The position numbers and the translations under genes are program-made. Shown here piece after piece: positions 44,301 through 54,779 of a stretch of DNA of 64,000 nucleotides. The notes under the pieces were generated by a model. The model was given only the letters and a program-made list of their open reading frames with translations, searched no databases and had not been told where the DNA came from. Origin of the DNA: Branchinecta lynchi (Eukaryota; Arthropoda; Branchiopoda; Anostraca; Branchinectidae); assembly GCA_023053575.1 (NCBI GenBank), contig JAKZAP010000004.1:19417624-19481623 (forward strand), written 5' to 3'. The stretch's first letter is position 1. Every line of letters begins with the position of its first letter.

Positions 44301-47300
44301 GCACATTAAATGATAGTATTCTTTGCTACTACATAGTATTACATGCAACTTTTTCGTACAACTACCATACTACTACGCAGACTACAAATTTTTCATCAGG
44401 TTTGCATAGAATTTGAGTCAACTTTTGGGATCTGACTGGGTGATGCTTCTTGTTCTTCCCTAGGATCACCGGTGGTTTTCGGACTTAGTCATATAGAGTA
44501 TGTACATAACCTAAATTACGCTGTGTTTGTGACCCGAATTTCTCGCAGGGAGCATACCCTTGCGTACGACTCGGTGGGGTAATATTTCTGTTCTGTTCGG
44601 TGTACCAGTAGCTTCACGTCTCTCTTTTCCAGATAGTCGCTGTTCCTTTTGCCTGGAATGATCCAGCTGTCGGAAGCCTCAGCCCAAAGGATACAGACTG
44701 GATTGGAGAAGTAAAATCTGCAGACGTTGGAGTGTATATCGAGAATATTTGTCTGATAGTTCTGGGTGGAATTCCTTTTCAGGTATGTCTTCTCCTCTCC
44801 TTTCAATCAATCAATCCGTTTACTGCGCCGTAAGATTATAACAAGACCAAAGGTTTCGATGGGATCCCAAAAATGTTAATATTTGCTCCCGACAATTCGG
44901 TCTTGTAGATATTCGGTCTTCAACAGACTTCTTAAGTATTTTTACTTTTAACATTTAAAAACAGGTTAAGGCCAATGATAATAATGGGAGAAGACCAAGT
45001 TCGTATTTGATAGTGCAAACCGGATACGCCAGCTGAATTTCAACAAGTTCAGATATATTCAGATATCCGTTTTGCGCTGTCAAATATTCAAATATGGATT
45101 CAGCATATGGTTTACCCTATAGCCTACGTCGTATCTTCTGCCTTGCTTACTTCTGCCCAACTTCAGGTTTCGGCCGGATTCCGGAGAAACTGTATGTCTG
45201 GCAAGAAACTAAAGCTCAAAAACGAATTCAGCGTGTCAATCTTCAGATTAAACTTTTACTTTTAAAAAAATTTCCGGTTTTGCCCGGATTCCGGCCGGAT
45301 TTCCTCCCACCAAGCTTCATCAAAATATCTCTATCCCTTCGAGAGTTATCTTGCAGACAGACGGACGAACGGACAGACGGACAACTTTTGCGATGTCATA
45401 GGTGTCCCTCCACTTGTGTTTTGCGATCCCAAAAAGGTAAATAAACGCTTAACAAGAAATGCAGAGGGTACGTAAAATCTACAACGACAGCGAAAGATAA
45501 TAAATGCAAAACAAGAGATACACAACGAAACACGAAAATAACAATAAATCTACTGCATTAGCTGGCCATTGGGCATTGGGGCAGGAAGGCGGTTGAATGA
45601 TGGCAGAAGCTTAACAGTTGGGTGCGGAATAGGGTTTCATCAGTATTATACAGTAGAGCTATGTATGCTTATTTGGACGTTTGTTGACTTCAAACTTTGC
45701 CATTTTCATGAACTTGCTGTGAAGTAGGTAATTAAGGGCCGCTGAAAACCCTGAAAAGGTATTTTGGATCTTCACTCTACCATTGTGCTCAAAACTCCGC
45801 TGTTCACATTTAAGTAACTGTTCAAATAAGCATACATCTACTATAAGTTCACTATATGGCTGAAAAGCGAAAATCTGCTTACAAGCCCCTTTTCACTTTA
45901 ACCGGTTTAAAGACACGATGAAAATCAATAAATCAATCAAATTTATGACCAAATAGCTGAAAGCTAGAACATGAATACATTATTTACGAAATACACAGAA
46001 AACGAAACAAATTAACTAATACACTTACAAGATATGACCAGAAATAAGTGATGTGAAAGAAATTGGGCAGAAGAATCAGCAGGATATGGAGAAAACTGAT
46101 TGCCAGTGTTCTCTCGGACCGACGCACAGACGACGGAAGGGGGGAGGGTTAGAAAATGCGTTGCGGCATTGCTTTGCTATTTATGAATAACGATCTTACG
46201 TGTGCAAAGTTCTTTCAAGTTTGTGGTAACTACAGATACCCAAGAGCATCAAGTTGCCTGATGACAGTAAACTCTTTGGGGTCTGTTCTGAGTTATATTG
46301 CAACAGCGTCTGTGATTTTCTGTTGTTCGCTATTTGTGGAACAAGAGCACTTCTTCGATGAAATTCAAATTTTATGGTCTACCTGTGATTCTCGCCATGC
46401 TGGGATCCATATTCTCAGAATCACTACAGAAGCCTGTTGTGAAAAACAAAATCCTTCAAAGGTTAAAATAATTAATTATATTCACGATACAAATTTAGTC
46501 TGGCTTTTCAGTTAAACTTTAAGTGGATCTTGTAAAAGGCTCATACTATCTTTATTTTAGAGTTACTTCCAACGAGTTTTGGCTGCTCGGACACCCAGGG
46601 ATGCCAGTATCCTTTCATATGCGGCTGGTGGCGTCTGCCTGCTCATGGCTTTACCTTGCGTCTTATTGGGAATCGTAGCCAAAGGAACGGGTAAGTTCTT
46701 GTGGAATCTCCAGCAAGCCAATTCGTTACTAAAGGATCAAAATTAATCTCGAAGAGTTGTGGCGAAAGCTGCAAAATGCCGAACAATTCATCCCACGTGT
46801 ATAGGACATCGTATTCGCTTTCATTCGTTGCATATTCACTAAGTACATAAGTACGTTCAAAGAGCATGCAGTTTACTCTAGAGGACCTCAGCCAGCGTCA
46901 CTAATCATTTTAGTATCGGAGTTCGTCCTCCTTGGGAAGGGCGTATACCAAAACTGGAACGATAGGCCTACAGAGATCTTAGAGCCGGATGTCGATATTA
47001 GCCAGATGACCGGTAATAGAACTGGAAGAGTATGCAATAGCCTAGATGACCTCAGGAAGCGTCACTAATCGTTTTAAATCGGACTTCGCCCTCCTTCGGG
47101 AGGACTTGTACTAAAATTGCTACGATAGGACTAAATAGAAAATTAGAGCTGAATGTCGGTATTAGCCAGAGGCTCGCATGATCGGTCATGTCCCTATCCC
47201 TACCGTTTTTTGTTTTTTTTTAGATTGGCACATGACAGGATACCTCGGAAATTTCACGACCCCGGATGAAATCAAGAGTGTTTTGCCTTTAACGCTCGAG

Positions 47301-50300
47301 CACTTGACCCCACAGGTAAGGATATATGGTAAAGTAGTTACTTTTCGTCATTAAGGGAGTTCTCTAGTCCCATTACACAGATATTTACGTACAGACAAAA
47401 TTTTTAATTAACGTCACTCACTCTCTTCAAATATCCTTCCACTTCTCATACTCATTGTAGTTTTTCATTTAGTGATATCTGTAAATCCCCTACATAAATT
47501 TGAATTGAGTCCTTCTGGAGAAAATGGTCCATATTTCCTACGTCGACCTTAAAAAATTTATTCTTGTCCCACGAGTTTAGGCTCGGGGGCCTCTGCCGGC
47601 AACTAGCTGACGTTTCATCTGATACTTCACGATACTGTACTTCAACTTACCGAGCCTTGCCGCCGAGTTTGTAAATACAATGGGTATCGATTAGCCTACC
47701 AGCTTATCTGGTAATGCGTATAACTCTACTGGCTTTAAAAACTTCTTCCTGTGATTTGCTTCTCTGTGTTTGGTTGATGTTTACTCCTTATTGTTGTCTC
47801 TTTTTAACGGGTTGCACACCAAGCTCTCAAATAAAATCTATGGATGGCAATAAAAGTCCGTCGAGAAAATCCTCAGGGATTTCAGAGATTGCCGAGACAG
47901 ATTTTTATTGAATTTGTTTCGAGTTTCGACAACACTAAAAACTTTACTGCAATCAAATCCTTAGTCCCATGTGTGAAATAGTGTGCTGAACTAACCGAAT
48001 ACTTTTTCTCTTAGTGGGTGTCAGTCCTTGGTCTTGGAGCTGTCAGTGCTGCAATCATGTCGTCAGCCGATTCAGCAGTGCTCTCTGCAAGCACACTGCT
48101 GGCGCAAAATGTCTTCAAGAACTTGCTATATCCCACAGTAAGTGTTAGAGTTTACAATGCCTTCAAGCAACCACGAGTACTGTACCTGACGTGCGCGTGG
48201 CTTTCCCTACGCTCACCCGTCAGTTTGCGAAGTCCATCAGTCTGATGCATGGGTGGGTCAAGCGGGCGAGTTGATTTGGTGGACGAAATGACAGCTGTGT
48301 CGAATGGCGTTTGTCACGTCCAACCTGTCGTTGTCCTATATTTGTTGGCATGTTTTGTATCTGGTCATCACGCCCCAAGACGAGAAAAGATAGTGCCGTG
48401 TCTTTAAATCTATAGTTCCAAACAGTATAAAAAGTACGTCTTCCGCCAATGACCTTGGATTCTTGGTCGACAACTTATCCTGTCTTTAACCTTACAGGCG
48501 TCCGACAAGTCAATTCTCATAGTTACGTGGCTCTCAATTTTGGTCGTCACTTCTGTCTCTATCATGATGGCACTGTCGGTGAAAAGTATTCTAGGAATGG
48601 CGTAAGTAGACTTTGGGCTTATCGATGAGGCTTGGCTTGGTGATAGGCACCTTTCCTCAAATCACTTATTTCCTCCCTTTCCAGACCCGCTATAGAGCAA
48701 ACGACTTTCCTCATCTTTTTCAAGTCACCCACCAGAACCCCAGACCGGAGTAGTTTTTTCTGAATAGTTTCTTCTATTGTTATTCTGTGAGTCCTCAACG
48801 CCATAGTAACATATTTAAGCCTGCTTCTGGTTAGCATCCTGAAAGTACGATTGTGCTTTCGTAAATAGGATATTGAATAGGCCTACTTAATATAACAAGA
48901 CTAAAGGTTTCAATGGGATCCAAAAAATGTTAATATTTCTTGGACTTGGATTATCCAGAATTTCCTAAAACATTTTACTATTTATCACTAGTCAGCCAAT
49001 TGAAAATAAACATAAATGATACCATATGGTTTTTTGTTGGAAAATTATGGCCAAACGAATCAACTACAGGCGAAACTGTTACTCTTTGCACATTTTCTGG
49101 TTTGGGCCGGATTCCGGGTGAACTATTTGTCCGGCGAGAAACTAATTTTCGTACACGGATTCAGGATGTCTCCTTACCCCTGTATCGAACCTCTGATCAA
49201 CTTCAAGTAAAATCTTTGTTTTTAACAAATTCCCGGCTTTGACCGGATTTCCGGTGAACTGAATACATCATTTCTCCTAACGTCTATATCGAACCTCTAA
49301 TCAACTTCAAGTAAAATTTTACTTTTAAAAGTTTTCCGGTTTTTGCCCGATTCCGGACGAACTATTTGTCCGGTGAGAAAATAATTATCATACAAGGATT
49401 CCATGCCTGCTTACCAGTGAATCAATATCTCAATAGCTTTTTATACAATATTTTGTTGGTCCCTTAGTTTGAACCCCCACCCCAAAAGATAGAGCTACCC
49501 AAAATAGAGCTATCTCTGAACTCGACCTACTTTGACCCCACAAATCCACACACCAAGTTTGAACGAAATATCTCGTTCCCTTCTAGAGTTATCGTGCTTA
49601 CAGACGGACGGACAGATGTATAACTTTTCCGATGTCATAGGTGTCCCTCCACTTACGTTTTGGGATCCCAAAAAGGAAATAATACAGTATCAAGAACTCT
49701 TAAGTTCTACGATGGCAGCATACATTAGTTCATGACCCTATGGTTTCTGAGTAGCCTTCTTATTTTCAGGTACCTGTGTTCTGATCTCGTCTATGTCATA
49801 CTGTTTCCTCAACTCCTTCTTGTTGTCTACTGTCCAGATATCTGCAATTCATATGGAGCGCTTGCCGCGTACATCATCGGAGCCATCCTCCGCGTAATAG
49901 GTTTGTAATAATTATTCGCTATTTTCGGACAAACCGTACTATTTACTGTGTTTAGATGGGAAAAGATTTTTCAGTTTCGTGCAAGCGCATCTGACCAGAT
50001 CTTTGAAGTTAAGTGTATGCCGTGGTAAGAACCCCATTCCAAAACCTTTCTCGCTTTGAAACCAGGCTGTAAGTAAGTAATTTATTTATGACCCGCCATT
50101 TTGAAAAAGCGGAGTAAATGAAGAATATAAACAAAACACATTAACACACAGAAAAAGACCAGGAAGTGTGTGCCTTCGTTCTTAATTGATGGTTGCATAT
50201 TGTATGCTCCTATTAGAGGGAGATTTTTTTGCTGTAATACCAGTGTAAATTAATCTCAGAGCGTACTGTGCCTTATGGGTGTCCCAACCAGGGCGTCACT

Positions 50301-51201
50301 TAGGGAGGACCCCCCCCCCCCAATGTTTTCGCAAGTCGGCAAAAAATAACCGAGTGGGCGCGAAGTGCCTTTTTTGTCTTAGAAACAGTCGGTTCCTCGT
50401 AAACACAGTTGGTTTCTCTTAAAATTAGACAATTTTTCGTCATACTAATATTTTTTTTTTTTAAAACAGGTGTTTTACTGCAATAAAAAAAGTCGGTAAA
50501 AATTACCAGCAAGTCGGTCATTGGGCCCATTTTGCACAGCGACTTAAGATCGTAACTTTACCGCGGTTGTAGTTATGTCGATGAAGCTTTTTGTACCTAT
50601 AGATAACAAGCTTAAAAAGAGACTCTTGGAGTTCTTCTCCCGCCACCATCAGGCATCAACTTTAGATTTGGTATACTCTATGATATTTAGGGCTATTTTA
50701 CCTTTTTAGGGTTAGCACAACACGATAGATATCAAGTTAGAATGGTTGCTATCATTGAGGTCTTTTTTATTTCTTTGAGCTCACTTAGTTGTCGGTTATT
50801 TTAATAACACGATACGTGTTACGTCCTACTGGTGAAATAAAAACGACAGGTTTTTGTGTTCTGGGCGAGTCCGAGAGAGGGGTTAACGCTTTGTGACTTG
50901 TGATATTATTAGTGTCTTTCGACGTTAGTTTTCATAAGCTCGTTTATTTTTAGGAGGCGAGCCATTAATCGGTCTACCTGCTGTCTTCGAGTATCCACTG
51001 TTCCAAGACGGAGAGCAAAAGTTCCCGTTCCGAACCCTTGCCATGGTTGTTTCAGTTTTCGTACACCTGATAGTTTCAAAAACAGCTGCTTGGCTATTTA
51101 CAAAGCAGTACCTACCTCGGCGTTGCGATTTGCTAAATGTTTTCCCTGAAGTAGATGAAGTACCCCTAGAAAATATTGACGTGGCAGCAGTTAAAGTATG
51201 A
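38163..51201 (+). CDS. Gene B: complete SLC5A7/CHT1-like choline transporter
   Basis: Eleven exons: 38163-38340, 40055-40162, 41600-41755, 42779-42927, 44633-44782, 46561-46690, 47224-47315, 48015-48137, 48498-48601, 49770-49900, 50954-51201. They sum to 1569 bp (522 residues plus TGA) in one frame with GT-AG junctions throughout. The product is a multi-pass Na+/solute symporter of the choline-transporter branch: N-terminal TM1, Lys-rich loop [33 protein letters not shown] (human W62 kept), [10 protein letters not shown] (Y91 kept), W141 kept, [14 protein letters not shown]. The aligned W254 is Phe (GGIPFQ). The loop sequon is NFT. The start was chosen because MNWIGAISV is matched by gene C and lies 7 bp after a splice acceptor, implying a 5' UTR exon upstream that I could not place. 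The tail lacks the acidic dileucine-like region of human CHT1. Function is inferred from family. Confidence 0.94.
38485..38795. mobile_element. Foldback element F6 in gene B intron 1
   Basis: AAACGGATACGTCAGCTACG, GCCCTCTTCAGGCTGTCGA and the mirror CGACAGCCTGAAGAG, GCATTGTATCGTAGCTGAC, ATATCCGTTTTATG; ends CTGGGCTCAAGGAGTATTTA. Confidence 0.85.
39596..39905 (+). mobile_element. hAT-like MITE copy 2 (310 bp)
   Basis: CAGAGGCGTTACTAGCC start, CCCCTG end, with 8-bp flanks ATTATGGG (39588-39595) and ATTATTGG (39906-39913), 7 of 8 matching. Same orientation as copy 1. Gene B intron 1; exon 2 starts 150 bp later. Confidence 0.85.
40055..40162 (+). CDS. Gene B exon 2
   Basis: Acceptor TTACAG and donor GTAAGA; 108 bp, phase 1. 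It encodes [17 protein letters not shown] and [10 protein letters not shown]. The Trp and Tyr align with substrate-site W62 and Y91 of human CHT1. Confidence 0.94.
40816..40981 (+). mobile_element. CACTG-ended MITE copy 4 (166 bp)
   Basis: CACTGTAAAAAAAACC ... AAACTTTTTACAGTG with the TAATCCCAGTAGCAAATACT core. Gene B intron 2. Confidence 0.9.
41120..41520. mobile_element. GTGGCACCAAG inverted-repeat element (about 400 bp)
   Basis: Left arm GTGGCACCAAGAACAAATAA TCAGATAG; right arm CTATCTGATTATTTGGTCTT GGTGGCAC. No transposase. Gene B intron 2; the next exon begins 80 bp later. Confidence 0.78.
41600..41755 (+). CDS. Gene B exon 3
   Basis: Acceptor TTTCCAG and donor GTAAG; 156 bp. It encodes [20 protein letters not shown] and TM3 with the W141-equivalent Trp (ADIVW). 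Confidence 0.94.
42130..42504. mobile_element. AGCTGCGTTCGT inverted-repeat element (375 bp)
   Basis: Left AGCTGCGTTCGTTTTTCGTC GTT, right AACGACGAACACGAACGCGG CT; both flanks carry ATT. Interior has recurring short words such as CGTCGTT and GAACTGCCG. Gene B intron 3. Confidence 0.75.
42779..42927 (+). CDS. Gene B exon 4
   Basis: Acceptor CTCGCAG and donor GTGAG; 149 bp. It encodes [20 protein letters not shown] and [19 protein letters not shown]. Confidence 0.94.
43465..43605. repeat. Perfect 38-bp inverted repeat, 65-bp loop
   Basis: Arms 43465-43502 and 43568-43605 are exact reverse complements (CTAGTTACCCCTCCAAGATG ...), continuing imperfectly into TTTTTTTTGGTCAA / TGATCAAGAAAAAAA outside. 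The loop and right arm resemble 400-500 near the window start, a single-copy version. Gene B intron 4. Confidence 0.92.
44127..44400 (+). mobile_element. ACT-rich MITE copy 2
   Basis: CCCCGATGAATTTTTTTTCTC ... CTACAAATTTTTCATC; same interior words as copies at 24379 and 55134. Gene B intron 4. Confidence 0.83.
44633..44782 (+). CDS. Gene B exon 5
   Basis: Acceptor TTTTCCAG and donor GTATG; 150 bp, phase 0. It encodes [19 protein letters not shown] and [10 protein letters not shown]. The last-but-one codon is TTT (Phe) where gene A and human CHT1 have Trp. Confidence 0.94.
44841..45435 (-). mobile_element. P-family element P8 with a nested foldback end pair
   Basis: ACAAGACCAAAGGTTTCGAT start; GACGGACAACTTTTGCGATG and GATCCCAAAAA end. 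At 45009-45093 a short insertion bounded by TTTGATAGTGCAAACCGGAT and ATCCGTTTTGCGCTGTCAAA interrupts it. Confidence 0.85.
45945..46150 (-). pseudogene. CR1-like LINE 3' UTR copy
   Basis: Nearly the same sequence as 30110-30300 (CAGAAATAAGTGATG, AAAACTGATTGCCAGTGTTC, TCTCGGACCGACGCAC). Ends in ATTGATTGATT on the minus strand. Gene B intron 5. Confidence 0.85.
46561..46690 (+). CDS. Gene B exon 6
   Basis: Acceptor TATTTTAG and donor GTAAG; 130 bp. It encodes [16 protein letters not shown] and TM7 ([20 protein letters not shown]). Confidence 0.93.
46883..47190. repeat. Two-copy tandem duplication, 165 bp, gene B intron 6
   Basis: GACCTCAG..AGCGTCACTAATC at 46883 and 47048, followed in both by TCGTCCTCCTT / TCGCCCTCCTT, ACGATAGG and GGATGTCG / GAATGTCG, TATTAGCCAGA. 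Confidence 0.85.
47224..47315 (+). CDS. Gene B exon 7
   Basis: Acceptor TTTTTTTAG and donor GTAAGG; 92 bp. It encodes the loop [19 protein letters not shown] with an NFT glycosylation sequon, then [11 protein letters not shown]. Confidence 0.91.
48015..48137 (+). CDS. Gene B exon 8
   Basis: Acceptor TCTTAG and donor GTAAGT; 123 bp. It encodes [20 protein letters not shown] and [14 protein letters not shown]; the TM8 Na+-site serines and Asp are conserved. Confidence 0.94.
48498..48601 (+). CDS. Gene B exon 9
   Basis: Acceptor CTTACAG and donor GTAAG; 104 bp, phase 0 to 2. It encodes [17 protein letters not shown] and a helix ending KSILGM. Confidence 0.92.
48895..49674 (-). mobile_element. 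P-family element P9 (full length)
   Basis: ACAAGACTAAAGGTTTCAAT start; CCACTTACGTTTTGGGATCC CAAAAA end; about four subrepeats. It ends 95 bp before gene B exon 10. Confidence 0.88.
49770..49900 (+). CDS. Gene B exon 10
   Basis: Acceptor TTTTCAG; donor GTTTGT is weaker than its neighbours but still GT. 131 bp. It encodes [20 protein letters not shown] and [12 protein letters not shown]. Confidence 0.93.
50084..50150 (+). repeat. CCCGCCATTTTG tail repeat
   Basis: TAAGTAATTTATTTATGACC CGCCATTTTGAAAAAGCGGA; relative at 51776-51860 and inverse at 27905-28020. Confidence 0.65.
50289..50520 (-). mobile_element. hAT-like MITE copy 3, one end decayed
   Basis: CAGGGCGTCACTTAGGG, C run, AATGTTTTCGCAAGTCGG, AAAAAATAACCGAGTGGGCG and TTACCAGCAAGTCGG match 56079-56383; the CAGAGGCGTTACTAGCC end is missing. 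Gene B intron 10. Confidence 0.75.
50954..51201 (+). CDS. Gene B exon 11 (terminal)
   Basis: Acceptor TTTTTAG; stop TGA 51199-51201. It encodes [31 protein letters not shown], the last helix, and the short tail [16 protein letters not shown] followed by about 14 residues. Confidence 0.92.
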
Positions 51202-52016
51202 TCGTCAGTGAATCTGTTTTTATCTGATCGTAATATATTTTCGTATGTCATGTTTGTTTTGCTACAATTAGGAAAGGCTGTTAGTAGGTCTTCTCTAGCT
51301 GTCTTAGAGCTGTCCATCCAGGAGGATCTTCCTGGAGGCATGGCCGGTACTGGGGCTGTAAACATCAGATAGTGTTGTGAACTGCTTTAAGTACTTTTAC
51401 TTCAGGTACTACAAATTTCCTGGAGTACTTGATACTTATTATCACTTTGAAGTTTAACCGAATAGGGATGGGTAACTAGACATGAAAGTCTGTTTACCCA
51501 TCATTTCTTCGCTTAAATAAGCTAAAAAACTTGATGGAAATGCGTTACTTCGTGGTTCCCCTATTCATATTGGATGAAGGTTTTCTTTTGGGGTTTGTAG
51601 TAGCTCTGTGTGCCTATACTTCTATGCTTGAAGCATTTAGCAACTATAACGGTATTGCCGATAAAATAATGCAAATTCGTGAGTTGTTCTGGTCATTTCT
51701 AAACAAGTCCTTTGAGATAAGAATGCACATGGGCCCTTGTTAATCAAGAAAATATATCTTTTTGTACAAAGTATAAGTAAGTAAGTAATTTATTTCTAAC
51801 CCGCCATTTTGAAAAGCGGAGTAAATTAAAGAAAATAAATAAAATACATAAACACACATGTCATGTATGCTATTTTTGCACTTGCCTGTGATGATGCGCA
51901 CTTTAAGGTCTCTAGATATTGATTAGAGATCAATTTCTATAAGCAAAACCCCTGAGTCAACAACGAGGATGGGCTCATCGGGATCAAAATGTGTATTTGC
52001 TCAAAATATTTTTTAT
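51202..52016. other. Gene B-C intergenic DNA
   Basis: Holds a TTTGAAGTTTAACCGAATAG end (about 51448) with AATGCGTTACTTCGTGGTTC, a fragment of the TTAAAGTTTAAC family, and a CCCGCCATTTTG tail repeat at 51776-51860. No gene. Confidence 0.5.
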
Positions 52017-52790
52017 GGCACTTGCCCTTCGGACAGGTGCCATATAGCGATCGCAATTTCTGTCGGTCGGTCTGTCCAGGCTTTGCTAGTTCGGGCACTT
52101 CCACATAAGCTAGGACGATGAAACTTGGCAGGCGTATCAGGGACACCAAATGATTAAGTTGGAAATAGTCACTTTCCCTATCCGAGCATCGGGGAGGGGG
52201 GGGAGCGGAGGGAGGGGGAATCCGGAAAAATGGTTTTTTTTTTTACTTACGACCGAGTGATCAGATCTTATTGAAACTTGATATATAAAAAGACCTCGTG
52301 TCAGAAACGTCCCATTTTTAATCCGGACCGGATCCGATGACATTGGGTGAAACTTGGGTGGGTGAACAAGCACAAGTCCTAGATACGTGACTGACATAAC
52401 CGGACCGGATCCGCTCACTGTGGGGGAGGGGGGGGCGAATTTAACTTGATGGACGGGAAGAGGAGATGTTAGAGGTGCGAAATTTGTGTCCGAGTCATAT
52501 TCGGACACAGTTGGGGGGGGGGGGAGTCCTGGAAATGGTTTGACTCGCATAGGGGTTAAACGAGTGGAGTGATTTGAAAGAAAATTGAAAGTAGAGAGAT
52601 CGTATGGTGAAGATGGTATGTTTAGGGTTCGGACCGGATCCGAGCACGGTGGGGAGGGGTACCAGAGTTTCTGGGAAAATGGTCAGATTTACTTCCTCGT
52701 TTCTCACACTGCCTACTCGTAACAAGTGCCATATGAGCTCGTAGCTCTTATTTACTTTATTCACTTTTCGGATGAGATGTGAACTTTAAG
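52017..52790 (+). repeat. S-family repeat copy with terminal hairpin
   Basis: Begins with hairpin GGCACTTGCCCTTCGGACAG GTGCC, then CGATCGCAATTTCTGTCGG, CTAGTTCGGGCACTTCC, ATGAAACTTGG; ends AAGTGCCATATGAGCTCGTA. C/G runs near 52195 and 52510. Confidence 0.72.
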
Positions 52791-52798
52791 GGTGCTAG

Positions 52799-52852
52799 CA
52801 GGGACGTCGCTAGCCAAAACTCAAGGGGGGGGGGGGAGGGGCCCTACCGCCC
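52799..52852 (+). repeat. hAT-like MITE end fragment
   Basis: CAGGGACGTCGCTAGCCAAAA followed by a G run; only one end remains. 52853-53446 holds nothing recognised. Confidence 0.5.
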
Positions 52853-53446
52853 GATTATCTTTTCGTCGCATACGTAACAGTAAAACTCCTGATCCCTGCA
52901 AGTGCTGAAGACTGGAGAAGCCTACTCGTATATCCGAGCAGATCAGAGGCGGTTTGAAGGGCTTGGGCATGGGATGAGGTGACTACATTAAAATATACGA
53001 CTGAACATTAAAGCGACATTCGTAATAAGATGAATTCACTTCCGCAATAGCCCGACCTGCAGCAGTTTCTAATGACTGTCGATCAGACAAAATGAAAATG
53101 AGCGCCGCAGGCGAAATTTTAGAAGTAAGCTATGGTTTTTTTCGGGCAAAAGGCAACTTCCCCCCAACAAAACCTAGCTTTAAATGTGGCCCAAGCCGCG
53201 AAATTCCAAGCTTAAAACCCGAATGAAACAAAGCGATCTTCCAGTAAGCCTACTACGAAAAGCGTCGCAGGCAAATTTGTGGAATCCGGTTTGATCATAA
53301 CGTCTTTTCGGATCCCAAATGAAAATATGGGTCACTTTGCGCGGACCTGCCCGTCTATCTTTGTTCAAGACGAATCCAGAAAAATGTGAGACATTAGACA
53401 GAAATTCGACCCTTTCCGAAAAAGAACTACTGATCATCCAGAGAAA

Positions 53447-53820
53447 ACAAGACCAAAGGTTTCGATGAGATCCCGAATATTGAATATTTATAGGACTTTT
53501 TGATCCAGAAAATCGGATTTTGCAGATTCCTCAGTCTTCACCAGACACCTTCAACATTTTGCTATTTATCCATAACCCACCTCTTGAATATGTACAAAAA
53601 GTAAGGTTACCGTTTTGGAGTGTTTAGCAACTTACGGCTAAACAACTAATCAGATGAAAACCTTTCAATCCAGATTTCCGAATTTTGCCTGCTTATCTGT
53701 CATAGAAATAAAGTTAAAAATTCAGTTCAGCATGTCACCTTACCCCGATACCGAATTTCTAGTCGACTTTGAACGAAATTTCCAGTTTCGGCCGAATTTG
53801 GGTGAATCAAACCCTTCGAC
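53447..53820 (-). mobile_element. P-family element P10, truncated
   Basis: ACAAGACCAAAGGTTTCGAT then GAGATCCCGAATATT; one or two subrepeats; broken at a C run near 53829. Confidence 0.75.
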
Positions 53821-54129
53821 GGCTTTGACCCCCCCCCCCCCCCCGCCCGACGTGACAGACTTCCATGTGTCAGCCGCCATGACTAAAACCAAAGAATAGG
53901 ATAAAAGGGTCGGGTAGGGATTGGTGTTTTCCGGAAATTGGTCGATAAATTTTCATTAAAACTGTTCACCAGACAGTTGTCGGGATGCATTCTTCCTTTT
54001 TCAGCCAGTAAATGCCGGTTGGGACTTTCAAGATACTAAACTGATCGCATACACTTTTTGTTTATCTTTAGTATTTTCGAAAGTTGCAACAACGTGTCTG
54101 CTCACTCTATATCGACTATATCGTTGGGT

Positions 54130-54361
54130 TTTAGAATTTCATGCTAAACTTCGCGATTCCGGGCGAACTATAATTGTCCGTCCAAAAATATAATTTTCAA
54201 TTTTTTATTCAGCGTGTCCTCTTACCCTAAAGTCGACCATCTAATTAACTTCAGATTCAACTTTACTTTTTACAAATTTTCCGGGTTTTGCCGGATTCCG
54301 GGTGAACTACTTGTCCGGTGAGAAAATAAATTTCATATTCGGATTCAGCATGTCTTCTTAA
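54130..54361 (-). repeat. P-family fragment P11
   Basis: TTCCGGGCGAACTA, CGTGTCCTCTTACC, CGGATTCCGGGTGAACTACT; no ends. It is cut by an S-family copy. Confidence 0.7.
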
Positions 54362-54600
54362 AGATCCGGTCACCTGTTCCAAAGTTCTAGGCTACATACC
54401 TCAAGATTCCGAATTACCCCTCCCTTCACTCCCCCAACGATTTCCAAGTTCGTTTGGTCGGGTCCTTAATATGCCTGCCAAGTTTCATCGTCCTAGCACA
54501 TATGGAAGTGCCTTAACTCGCCATCACCGGACTGAGCGACCGACGAAAAAGTGATCGGTATTTGGCACTTGGCCTGAAGGCAAGTGTCATACAAATATTC
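54362..54600 (-). repeat. S-family end with perfect-stem hairpin
   Basis: CCTGCCAAGTTTCATCGTCC TAGCAC near 54475 and the hairpin TTGGCACTTGGCCTGAAGGC AAGTGTCA near 54571-54598, the counterpart of 52017. Confidence 0.7.
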
Positions 54601-54779
54601 TGGCTTTCCAGTTAAAGTAACTAAACTGTTAAAAGTTTTACGACATGTTAGCTAGGAAACGTCACTGTCAGAACACTTTCAAAGAAAATCTGTTGAAAAT
54701 CTCGCTCTTGTCTGAAAAAAGTGTCAGCGAAGCGACATTTTCATCAAAACATATTGCTTTCAACACGTAATAGACGCCA

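Noticed and set aside
46156..46515. 119-codon plus-strand open frame just after the LINE 3' copy
   Set aside because: No known motif, directly upstream of gene B exon 6, and not matched in the gene A intron.
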